Below, piece after piece: positions 35,284-42,596 of a stretch of 64,000 nt of DNA. Both the position numbers and the translations under genes were made by a program. Origin of the DNA: an uncultured Eubacteriales bacterium (GTDB taxonomy: Bacteria > Bacillota > Clostridia > Oscillospirales > Acutalibacteraceae). The DNA is taken from NCBI GenBank assembly GCA_934728355.1, contig CAKVEA010000005.1, positions 3,673 through 67,672 on the forward strand, given 5' to 3'. The first letter of the stretch is position 1, and each line of letters begins with the position of its first letter. Under the pieces are notes generated by a model. The model saw only the letters and a list, made by a program, of their open reading frames with translations. It was not told the DNA's origin and searched no databases.

Positions 35284-36705
35284 ATGGAATTAATAAAATA
35301 TTTGTTAAAAACAATAGAAAATAAATCCGACAAAGTTACACTTAAATCTTGCAATTCTCTTGAAGAAATCTATGAGAAATTTAAAAAGTCCGGATTTAAA
35401 GGAACGTATTGTGATTTTGAAAAGGAATACACTAAAATATTTTTAAATTTAATTGAAAAAGTTTCGGAAGAAGAATTAAAAACAGTTTCCGGAGGAATAA
35501 TTAATAAAGCATTTTCTAAGACATTAGCAACTACTTTAACGGCATTATCAGTTTCAGGGGCCGTTTTGCCTTCTGTCGGTGCTACAAATTATCCTTTTAC
35601 AAACGAAGATACTACTCAAAATAAAGTTTTAAAATTTATAAAGGAAAATCCCAAAAAAAGCATAGGTGCTTTAATTTCCGGTTTATCTATTGTCGGAATC
35701 GGAATTGGAGTTGGCACCGGATTATTATATTATAATAAAAACAAGCAGGTAAAAAATCTAGATGAGTTAATAATCCAAATTAAAAGTATTTTATTAATAA
35801 AAAATAAACACGAAGGTGTAGAAAAAGATATCATAATACTTTTAAAAAATTATTTCTTGAATAAATGCAATAATAAAGAATACAGTGACTTGGAAGAAAT
35901 CAGAAAAGAAATTAATACCATAGATAAAGTTGTTTACGACCTTAATAAGAAAGAATACGATCACGATTTGAAAGATTATTTTATAAGATGTATAAGTCGT
36001 ATTTTTCATGATGCTATTGAAGTTGCCAAGTATAAAGGCAGTAATGATAATGAAAAATTAGAATTATTTACTAAATTTTGTAAATATGTGGAAGAAAAAA
36101 TAAATGAAAAAAGATATAAAGATACTATAATTGATGAAGATAATTTTTTACAACTTATTCGAAATAGAAAGATAAAAAGCAGTTTCCCAAAAAATGTAAT
36201 TCATAAAATTAATGCACTTAATGAAGATGACGAAGATAGCGAAGCTATACCACTTATTAACTTATTTATTGAGGAAAAAGATAAAAATGTAATTTCTGCT
36301 GATTTTTTTGACAACAATGGTATAAGTGTTTATGGAATTAATGAAAATGGCGAAAAGATAAGCAGTACACCGAAAACAAAAAAAAATTTGCGAATTTATA
36401 CGAATAGAGTCGGTGAGGCATATCTTATACCTAATGATCAAGAAAAAAATTTCAAACTTGAATTCGACAGTAACATTTGGAATGAAGTAAAATTAAGTCA
36501 AGATAATATAACATGTTATGCTAACAAGACAAAAAATTTAATAATAGTATGCTCAAGTACAGGTTTGGTCATTGATGATGAACTTTGTCCTCAAGTTATC
36601 ACCGAAAAAGGTTATAAGGAATTTCTCAAAATTGATGATTACTTGAAAAAGAACACCAATGATACTTGTATTTTGTATGATTTAACACATCGACAACAGT
36701 TTTAA
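35284..36705 (+). CDS. Nif11-type leader fused to a large membrane-anchored protein
   Basis: This 473-residue protein begins with a 66-residue segment like a Nif11 RiPP leader. It has helices around 'NSLEEIYEKFKKSGFKGTYC' and ends 'EKVSEEELKTVSGG'. Directly after the GG is 'KAFSKTLATTLTALSVSGAV..SVGATN', which looks like a signal peptide with an Ala-x-Ala type site. A Gly-rich membrane helix follows near residues 125-150, then about 320 soluble residues with no family I know. The GGAGG at 35271 lies between an upstream ATG (35269) and this ATG, fixing the start. Joining a peptide leader to a large protein is odd; see findings. Confidence 0.75.
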   Translation: MELIKYLLKTIENKSDKVTLKSCNSLEEIYEKFKKSGFKGTYCDFEKEYTKIFLNLIEKVSEEELKTVSGGIINKAFSKTLATTLTALSVSGAVLPSVGATNYPFTNEDTTQNKVLKFIKENPKKSIGALISGLSIVGIGIGVGTGLLYYNKNKQVKNLDELIIQIKSILLIKNKHEGVEKDIIILLKNYFLNKCNNKEYSDLEEIRKEINTIDKVVYDLNKKEYDHDLKDYFIRCISRIFHDAIEVAKYKGSNDNEKLELFTKFCKYVEEKINEKRYKDTIIDEDNFLQLIRNRKIKSSFPKNVIHKINALNEDDEDSEAIPLINLFIEEKDKNVISADFFDNNGISVYGINENGEKISSTPKTKKNLRIYTNRVGEAYLIPNDQEKNFKLEFDSNIWNEVKLSQDNITCYANKTKNLIIVCSSTGLVIDDELCPQVITEKGYKEFLKIDDYLKKNTNDTCILYDLTHRQQF

Positions 36706-36724
36706 AAAATTATGTACATTTATT

Positions 36725-36799
36725 TGGTACCCCTGACCAGAATCGAACTGATAACTAACCCTTAGGAGGGGTTTGTTATATCCATTTAACTACAGGGGC
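36725..36799 (-). tRNA. tRNA-Arg (CCT anticodon)
   Basis: Read on the minus strand, GCCCCTG begins a 7-bp acceptor stem with CAGGGGT. A D-arm follows, then an anticodon stem AACCC/GGGTT with loop CTCCTAA (anticodon CCT, reads AGG). The T-loop is GTTCGATTC and a CCA is encoded at the 3' end. All arms fold. Codon AGG is rare in this AT-rich genome. Confidence 0.93.
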
Positions 36800-36859
36800 A
36801 AAAACGACTAACCACTTGTATGGTATCAGAGTTTTCAAATTTTGTCAAGAAAAATTAAG

Positions 36860-36890
36860 AGCAACTTGAAATTGAAATCAAGTTGCTTTT
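36860..36890. terminator. Intrinsic terminator
   Basis: AGCAACTTGA and TCAAGTTGCT pair (10 bp) around a 9-base loop, with T5 on the plus side and an A/T-rich minus side. It sits at the 3' end of the DUF308 gene and may work in both directions. Confidence 0.65.
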
Positions 36891-36893
36891 TGT

Positions 36894-37397
36894 TTACATA
36901 CTTATAAACATTGATGAAAAGCCTGTCACTATAAGTGTTAAACTTGTCATAAAAACAATTGTAAATGCAGGAATTAAAGGATTCGCAATCATTAGAATTC
37001 CAAGTAAGATATTTAATATACCGAAAGTTAAAGCATATCCCCATATTTCACTGCCATTTCTATTTAAATATACAGATCCTGCACATTGCATTATACCTTT
37101 TATTAGTACCCATGTTCCAAGAACAAACGGTAACATAGCAGTTAAAATTAAGTTTGCAGGTGAAAATGCTATTATTGCTCCTAAAATAACACTCATAATA
37201 GATGAAAATAAATCCCATCCTTTACCTTTCTTATCTTCGTAGCTTGAAAATTTTGTTATTCCTGTAATTCCTTGAGCTAAAATAACTATTCCTATAAAAA
37301 TGGATATAGAGGTAAGTGTTGTTAAAGGATTGAATAACATGTAAAAACCTATTATCGCAAGACATAACCCTAAAAGTACCCATGAAAATCTTTTCAT
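36894..37397 (-). CDS. DUF308/HdeD-type membrane protein
   Basis: This 167-residue protein has six short hydrophobic helices in three repeated pairs, with Gly-rich turns such as 'GIVILAQGITGI', 'LGTWVLIKGIMQCAG' and 'FGILNILLGILMI'. This is the plan of the DUF308/HdeD family, whose acid-stress member in E. coli gave the name. Its function in Firmicutes is not known. GGAGGC precedes the ATG; it appears to be a single-gene unit. Confidence 0.8.
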   Translation of the reverse strand: MKRFSWVLLGLCLAIIGFYMLFNPLTTLTSISIFIGIVILAQGITGITKFSSYEDKKGKGWDLFSSIMSVILGAIIAFSPANLILTAMLPFVLGTWVLIKGIMQCAGSVYLNRNGSEIWGYALTFGILNILLGILMIANPLIPAFTIVFMTSLTLIVTGFSSMFISM

Positions 37398-37573
37398 AAA
37401 AAAGCCTCCTTACATTTTTGTATATAAATAATATTATATTTGAAAAAATAAATCAAGTATCATATAAAAATTACATAATTTTTACTACAAATATATTTAT
37501 TATAAATTTTAGATTGATAATTGGTGAAAAAATGTTACAACTAATTTATAATATAAGAAAAGATTACCTAACA

Positions 37574-37735
37574 ATGTTAAATCAAAGATTAGAATTTTTA
37601 AATATTTGGCAGTATTACTTTCAACTTTAGTTGTTGGCTCAATTGCATTTCAACCTAAGAAGATCCTGAAAGTGGACTTTCACATACAGAAAAATTAGGT
37701 ACTTTTTGTGCTCTGTACTATGAAAATAAAGTTTA
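37574..37735 (+). pseudogene. Remnant of a small secreted peptide gene
   Basis: Starting at the ATG 37574, one frame shift gives 'KIRIFKYLAVLLSTLVVGSIAF', a convincing signal-peptide stretch. A second shift near 37660 gives 'EDPESGLSHTEKLG' and 'TFCALYYENKV', ending at TAA 37733-37735. A terminator follows at once. Two frameshifts in 50 codons point to a decayed gene. No homologue is recognised. The rest of 37398-37927 shows only the terminator and the flavodoxin ribosome site. Confidence 0.4.
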
Positions 37736-37742
37736 AATTTTT

Positions 37743-37775
37743 AAATCCGTTTCCTTTTTTATCGGAAACGGATTT
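37743..37775 (+). terminator. Intrinsic terminator
   Basis: AAATCCGTTTCC pairs perfectly with GGAAACGGATTT (12 bp) around a 9-base loop, followed by T-rich sequence. It ends whatever is transcribed from the decayed peptide gene. Confidence 0.8.
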
Positions 37776-37927
37776 TTGTGTTTATTTTACTAATTGATTT
37801 TTTAATTTTGTTTATTTATAATAATTATATATTAAAAATCAGAAGAGAGGATACTTATTTTAGCAATTTTATAGCCATTGTAACTTAAAGGAATAATAAT
37901 TTTAAAAAATCAAGGAGGAAAATTAAA

Positions 37928-38410
37928 ATGAGTAGTAAATTGTTAGTATATTTTTCTTATACAGGAAACACAAAATTCATTGCTGATTATATTTCAAAAA
38001 AATTAGATTGTGATGTACTTGAAATACATCCTAAAGAAGAATATTCCAAAAATTATCAAGAAGTAGTTGACGAATACCAAAATAATGAAAACGGTAATAG
38101 AACTTGTGAGTTATTACCATACAGTGTAGAATTAAATAAATACGATACTATTATAGTGGGTAGTCCTGTTTGGTGGTATACAATTACACCGGTTATAAGA
38201 ACATTTTTAAAAAATAACTCTTTATCAGGTAAAACAATTGTTCCGTTTGCAACAAATGCAGGATGGGTAGGTAAATCTTTCAAGGAAATAAAAGAATTAT
38301 GCCCAAATTCAAATGTAAAAAATGAAATGGATATAGTATTTGCAAATCATACTGATCATGAATTAAAAACTTCATATTCGGAAATAGATGAATGGATTAA
38401 AAATATATAG
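37928..38410 (+). CDS. Flavodoxin
   Basis: This 160-residue protein has the FMN phosphate loop 'YFSYTGNTKFIADYI' near the start. 'IIVGSPVWWYTITPVIRTFL' and 'VPFATNAGWVGKSFKEI' are typical of the flavodoxin_4 subgroup of short-chain flavodoxins. It carries low-potential electrons and could serve radical SAM enzymes, but there is no operon link to the maturase. An AAGGAGGA site precedes the ATG. Confidence 0.88.
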   Translation: MSSKLLVYFSYTGNTKFIADYISKKLDCDVLEIHPKEEYSKNYQEVVDEYQNNENGNRTCELLPYSVELNKYDTIIVGSPVWWYTITPVIRTFLKNNSLSGKTIVPFATNAGWVGKSFKEIKELCPNSNVKNEMDIVFANHTDHELKTSYSEIDEWIKNI

Positions 38411-38420
38411 ATAAAAAGTC

Positions 38421-38452
38421 AATCAGAGAGGGAATTTAATCCTTCTCTGATT
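38421..38452. terminator. Bidirectional intrinsic terminator
   Basis: AATCAGAGAGGGA pairs with TCCTTCTCTGATT (13 bp, one G-T) around ATTTAA. It lies between the convergent flavodoxin and CPBP genes and probably serves both. Confidence 0.75.
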
Positions 38453-38464
38453 TAATTTAAATTG

Positions 38465-39304
38465 TTACCAGTTTAAAAATAAAAACCTTATAAAATCCAC
38501 TCCCCAGTGGAAACCTACAGAGGTCTGTAAATTTTTATTTTTTACAAACCATGCCATTGGGAATCCAAAAAGTATAGATATAAATAATAATTGAAATAAT
38601 GCCATGTAAGGATTATTTAGAATAACGTTAGGTAAATGAACTAAGCAATGAGGAATAACAGTTAATATATAAATTAATGTCAATGCAATTTTATTTTTAG
38701 GAAGATTTCCTTTAAATAAATCCAATGTAAAAGCAAGTAAAAAGAAGTGCCATATCACTTCTTCACTTATTGCCGGAGATAAGGCCTCTTTTGACTTAAT
38801 AATAATATCTAACATATCAGGTATACAAATGATTTTGTTTCCATAAGTAAAATATATTACTGTATTATTAATTAAAGCAAAAGGAATGGAATATAGAAAT
38901 CCATAAAAAAGTGACTTTACAGTATTTGCGGTTTTTAAATCAAAAAACTTATTTTCCTGAGAGTAATATCTAAATATTTGGCATGCCGCGTAGTAACATC
39001 CAACAGTAGCAATTCCCGATATATAACCATAATTTTTAAAATTTGCAAAGCAAACAACAAATCCTAATACAATAGACATAACCAAATCTTTGAAATTTAA
39101 AGTCCTGATTTTAAATGTATAAAAAATTGCTAGCCCTAAAACCAATAATTCAGTCCATTTCCACATTCGAGTGTCTATATTATAAAAATGCAGTAAACCT
39201 TTTTCGAGAGGAAAAACAAAATTAAAAATAAAAATTATAGAAAATACTGAAAGAAAACTCAGTATTTTTAAATATGCATGATTTTCTTTTTTTACTTCTA
39301 CCAT
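38465..39304 (-). CDS. CPBP family intramembrane metalloprotease-like protein
   Basis: This 279-residue protein has about eight hydrophobic helices. Motif 1 is 'SPAISEEVIWHFFLLAF', a Glu-Glu-x3 motif with His instead of the usual Arg. A later His motif is 'IPHCLVHLPNVIL', and 'FHWGVDFIRF' is the last. These are the metal-binding features of the CPBP (Rce1/bacteriocin self-immunity) family. Members often sit near peptide toxin genes as immunity or processing proteins, but the gene is 6 kb from the RiPP array, so a link is speculative. Confidence 0.72.
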   Translation of the reverse strand: MVEVKKENHAYLKILSFLSVFSIIFIFNFVFPLEKGLLHFYNIDTRMWKWTELLVLGLAIFYTFKIRTLNFKDLVMSIVLGFVVCFANFKNYGYISGIATVGCYYAACQIFRYYSQENKFFDLKTANTVKSLFYGFLYSIPFALINNTVIYFTYGNKIICIPDMLDIIIKSKEALSPAISEEVIWHFFLLAFTLDLFKGNLPKNKIALTLIYILTVIPHCLVHLPNVILNNPYMALFQLLFISILFGFPMAWFVKNKNLQTSVGFHWGVDFIRFLFLNW

Positions 39305-39405
39305 AATACAACCTCTTTTATTTTTTCAATACTTTTGATTTTAATTATCATTTTTATTTACTTGCTAATATTATAAACTGATATAATTTAGAAAGGCAAT
39401 TAATC

Positions 39406-39434
39406 TTGACAAAATAAATTTTATATGTTAAAAT
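39406..39434 (+). promoter_or_regulatory. Consensus promoter of the Tyr-leader/ABC transporter operon
   Basis: TTGACA (39406-39411), 17-base spacer, TAAAAT (39429-39434). It lies 31 bases before the leader-peptide ATG at 39466. Confidence 0.8.
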
Positions 39435-39465
39435 AGAAAATAAGTTAGTTTGTGAGGATAAAATT

Positions 39466-39522
39466 ATGAGTGAAGTAATTTTAATTTCAAAACAGAATAA
39501 TTATTATGGCTATTACGGATAA
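39466..39522 (+). CDS. Tyrosine-rich attenuator leader peptide
   Basis: This 18-codon ORF encodes MSEVILISKQNNYYGYYG. Four of its last six residues are Tyr (TAT TAT GGC TAT TAC GGA TAA). A TGAGGA ribosome site lies upstream, after a consensus promoter. The stop codon is 5 bases before the antiterminator strand. The layout is that of an amino-acid-specific attenuator peptide: scarce Tyr-tRNA would stall the ribosome on the Tyr codons. Confidence 0.8.
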   Translation: MSEVILISKQNNYYGYYG

Positions 39523-39524
39523 AT

Positions 39525-39587
39525 CACATCTGTAGTAGAAGTATTTTGCCATTGCAGATGTTGATTGTAACACTGTAATGGCTTTTT
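39525..39587 (+). promoter_or_regulatory. Attenuator: antiterminator and terminator 1
   Basis: The terminator is GCCATTGCAG (39548-39557) with CTGTAATGGC (39573-39582), a 10-bp stem with one G-U, then T5. The competing antiterminator pairs ACATCTG (39526-39532) with CAGATGT (39555-39561), which takes three bases of the terminator stem. A ribosome at the leader stop codon would cover the first antiterminator strand, letting the terminator form. A ribosome stalled on the Tyr codons would leave it free. Confidence 0.75.
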
Positions 39588-39602
39588 AATTTATAAAATT
39601 TT

Positions 39603-39642
39603 AAAGAGCCAAACTATAAAAATTAGTTTCGGCTCTTTTTTT
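39603..39642 (+). terminator. Second terminator in the transporter leader
   Basis: AAAGAGCC-AAACTA pairs with TAGTTT-c-GGCTCTTT around TAAAAAT, followed by a T-run. It is a strong canonical terminator placed between the first attenuator and the second Tyr-rich mini-ORF. No competing antiterminator is obvious. Confidence 0.8.
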
Positions 39643-39662
39643 ATCTTATGGAGGTATTCTTA

Positions 39663-39701
39663 ATGAATTATGCACTGCTTTATGATTATGATACATTTTA
39701 A
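39663..39701 (+). CDS. Second short Tyr-rich ORF
   Basis: A 12-codon ORF encodes MNYALLYDYDTF with three Tyr, preceded by GGAGGT at the right distance. It ends 41 bases before the first transporter gene. As it lies after both terminators it cannot act on them. It could control translation of the next gene or be a leftover of a duplicated leader. Confidence 0.5.
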   Translation: MNYALLYDYDTF

Positions 39702-39742
39702 TTTTACTATTTATTACAACAATCAAAATAAGGAGAATAAAA

Positions 39743-40708
39743 ATGATAAAAAATAAAAAATTCAGTTGGTTATTAATACCGCTATGTTTATTAGTTTTTA
39801 CTTTAATATTTCAAAATATTAGTAGCAAAGAACATCAAGGCTTTAAAATCGGAATAGTTCAATTTGTTGAACATGAAGCATTAGACACTTCCAGAAATGG
39901 CTTTATTGATGGATTAAATCGTGAGGAATTTAATGCAAAAATTAACTATAAAAATGCGCAGGGAGACCAAGCAAATTGCACTTTGATAGTTAATCAGTTT
40001 ATAAGTGAAAATTACGATATGATTTTAGCAATCGGTACTCCGGCTGCACAATCAGCGGCAGCAGTAACTTCCAAAATTCCAATTTTAGTTACAGCTGTTA
40101 CTAATCCTGAAGAAGCAGGACTTGTATTGTCAAATAAAAAACCAAATACAAATGTTACAGGAGTTTCGGATTTACCACCTATTTTTAAACAAATTAGTTT
40201 AATTAAAGATTTAAAACCAGAAGCGCAAAAAATTGGAATTTTGTTTTCTTCGAGCGAGGCAAATTCCGGATATCAAGCAGAAATAGCTTATGAAGAATCA
40301 AAAAAGATAGGATTAGAACCAGAATTTTTTACATTTTCCCAAATGACAGAAATTCAACAAGTGGTAGATTCTATGATCGGAAAAGTAGATGCAATTTATA
40401 CTCCGACTGATAATATGATTGCCGCAAATATGCAATTAATCTCAAAAATAGCTTTACAAAATAAAATCCCGGTAATCTGCGGAGATAAAAATCTTATCTG
40501 TAAGGGGTCTGTAGGTACTTTCGGTGTTGATTATTATGAATTAGGCAAAATTGCTGCGAATCAAGCTTTTGATATATTGACAAATAAAAATTTACCTCAA
40601 AATATGCCTATTGAGTATGTAAATAATTCAAAGCTGTCTTTAAATAATGAAATATTAGATAAATTAGGAATAAAACTTTCTGAAAAATTAAAAGGAGAAT
40701 TACAATGA
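39743..40708 (+). CDS. ABC transporter substrate-binding protein (TrpX-like), probably for tyrosine
   Basis: This 321-residue protein has an N-terminal hydrophobic signal or anchor (residues about 8-25, no lipobox Cys). The ABC_sub_bind (TrpX/DUF534) fold follows, with 'FKIGIVQFVEH', 'ILAIGTPAAQSAA', 'IPILVTAVTNPEEAGLV', 'NVTGVSD', 'VDAIYTPTDNMIAAN' and 'GTFGVDYYELG'. Family members import aromatic amino acids in Firmicutes. The Tyr-rich leader upstream points to tyrosine. It overlaps the permease gene by 4 bases. Confidence 0.85.
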   Translation: MIKNKKFSWLLIPLCLLVFTLIFQNISSKEHQGFKIGIVQFVEHEALDTSRNGFIDGLNREEFNAKINYKNAQGDQANCTLIVNQFISENYDMILAIGTPAAQSAAAVTSKIPILVTAVTNPEEAGLVLSNKKPNTNVTGVSDLPPIFKQISLIKDLKPEAQKIGILFSSSEANSGYQAEIAYEESKKIGLEPEFFTFSQMTEIQQVVDSMIGKVDAIYTPTDNMIAANMQLISKIALQNKIPVICGDKNLICKGSVGTFGVDYYELGKIAANQAFDILTNKNLPQNMPIEYVNNSKLSLNNEILDKLGIKLSEKLKGELQ

Positions 40709-41577
40709 ACATTATAATTTCAACATTTTCGCTGGGATTAATTTACGCAACCTTAGTAATGGGAGTATATATTACATTCAGAATTTTAAATTTTGCTGAC
40801 ATGACAGCAGAAGGTAGTTTAACTTTAGGAGGAAGTATTTGCGCTGTTCTTATAATTAATAATATAAACCCTATTTTAAGCATTTTTATTGCCGGATTAT
40901 GTGGATCGTTTTCGGGATTGATTACAGGATTTCTACATACTAAACTAAAAATTCAGGCAATACTTTCGGGTATTCTCACAATGATAGCACTGTATTCAAT
41001 AAATATAAGAATAATGGGAAAAGCAAATCTTTCGATGTTAAATAAGAACACTATTTTTAAATTAATAGATGATTCATCAGTATCTGTATTTGTTATTGGA
41101 TTAATTATTTGCACATTCATACTTATAACTTTAAATTTATTTTTTAAAACCCGTCTTGGGCTTGCAGTGCGTGCCACCGGCGACAATGAACAAATGATGA
41201 AATCTCAGGGAGTAAATACGGATTTTAAAAAAATTTTAGCTCTTATGATAAGTAATTTTTTATGTGCTACTTCGGGAGCATTAATTTCACAAAGTCAAGG
41301 ATATTCAGATGTAAATATGGGAGCGGGAACAATTGTTGTAGCTCTTGCCTCAATTGTAATTGGAGAAGCTTTAATTAAAAGAAATTCATTTTTTTTAAAG
41401 CTTATTTCTGTGGTTTTAGGTTCGATAATTTACAGATTTATAATTTTCATTGTCTTGAGCTTAGGAATGAACCCAAGTGATTTAAAACTTTTTACTGCAG
41501 TTATTGCAGCTGTTTTATTAGCTTTACCTACCATCAAAAAAAATATTATAGGAGGAATACATTATGTTAAAGATTAA
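40705..41577 (+). CDS. ABC transporter permease (TrpY-like)
   Basis: This 290-residue integral membrane protein has about eight helices of the LivH/TrpY permease type. 'FADMTAEGSLTLGGSICA' and 'GLAVRATGDNEQMMKSQGVN' mark the family, with Glu-Ala-Leu in 'VIGEALIKRNSF' late on. It pairs with the binding protein upstream (4-base overlap) and the ATPase downstream (14-base overlap). Confidence 0.87.
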   Translation: MNIIISTFSLGLIYATLVMGVYITFRILNFADMTAEGSLTLGGSICAVLIINNINPILSIFIAGLCGSFSGLITGFLHTKLKIQAILSGILTMIALYSINIRIMGKANLSMLNKNTIFKLIDDSSVSVFVIGLIICTFILITLNLFFKTRLGLAVRATGDNEQMMKSQGVNTDFKKILALMISNFLCATSGALISQSQGYSDVNMGAGTIVVALASIVIGEALIKRNSFFLKLISVVLGSIIYRFIIFIVLSLGMNPSDLKLFTAVIAAVLLALPTIKKNIIGGIHYVKD

Positions 41578-42316
41578 AAATTTATGTAAGACTTTTCATA
41601 AGGGAGAACCAGACGAAAAAATAATTTTTGATAATTTTAATCTCGAAGTTAAAGGAGGTGAATTCGTTACAATTATAGGTGGAAATGGAGCCGGAAAATC
41701 AACTTTAATGAATTTGATTTCAGGTTCTGAATTTCCGGACTCAGGAAAAATTTTTATAAACAATGAAGATATAACAAATTTACCTGAATACAAACGTTCT
41801 AAATTCATTGGGAGGGTTTTTCAAAATCCTTTGATGGGTACATCTCCCAATTTAACGATTGAAGAAAATTTGTCTCTTGCAATGTTAAAAAATTCAAAGA
41901 AAAATTTATGCTTTGCAATTAACAAAAGAAATACAGAATTTTTTAAGAATAAACTCGAACAATTAGACTTAGGACTAGAAAACAGAATGAAAACTAAAAT
42001 ATGTCTGCTTTCGGGAGGGCAGAGGCAAGCGGTTACATTGTTAATGGCAACATTAGTAAAACCTAAGATACTGCTTTTAGATGAACATACTGCGGCTCTT
42101 GATCCAAAATCACGAATTAAAATCTTGGAATTAACTAAAAAAATCACAAATAATGGAGAAATAATTACCTTGATGATTACTCATGATATAGAAAATGCAT
42201 TAAGTTTTGGCAATAGAACAATAATGTTAAGTAAAGGTAGTGTAGCTTTGGATTTAAATGCTGATAATCGTGAAAATATAGACATGAATACTCTTAATTT
42301 ATGGAAGCCTAATTAG
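41564..42316 (+). CDS. ABC transporter ATP-binding protein (TrpZ-like)
   Basis: This 250-residue ATPase has Walker A 'GGNGAGKSTL', Q-loop 'RVFQNPLMGTSPNL', signature 'LLSGGQRQAVTLLMAT', Walker B 'ILLLDEHTAALDP' and H-loop 'LMITHDIENAL'. It powers the transporter of the two preceding genes. The 280 bases after it (42317-42596) hold no gene I can support. Confidence 0.9.
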   Translation: MLKIKNLCKTFHKGEPDEKIIFDNFNLEVKGGEFVTIIGGNGAGKSTLMNLISGSEFPDSGKIFINNEDITNLPEYKRSKFIGRVFQNPLMGTSPNLTIEENLSLAMLKNSKKNLCFAINKRNTEFFKNKLEQLDLGLENRMKTKICLLSGGQRQAVTLLMATLVKPKILLLDEHTAALDPKSRIKILELTKKITNNGEIITLMITHDIENALSFGNRTIMLSKGSVALDLNADNRENIDMNTLNLWKPN

Positions 42317-42596
42317 TTTATTAATATATGCAGTTTAAAATTAAGATAAAAAAGCAGGTCCATATAAGTTCTTTGAAAGATTTTTTAAACATTTCAGAAT
42401 ACTTTTCTTTATTAACAGAAATATCATTATAAATCTTCCTTTAAATCCTTACATAGTGATAATAGTGATTAAAACCATTCAAATTTTCTATTTCATAAAA
42501 TACACGTATTCTTCATCTGCCTTAAAATTTGATGTAATTGCTACATCTTTTAGATGTTTTCTTTATTCAAGACGTTCATGGTATTTCAGTAACATG

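Noticed and set aside
38465..39304. The CPBP protein as the dedicated immunity or processing protein of the RiPP cluster.
   Set aside because: It is 6 kb away on the other strand with tRNA, DUF308 and flavodoxin genes in between; CPBP proteins are common in Clostridia, so the link is too weak to claim.
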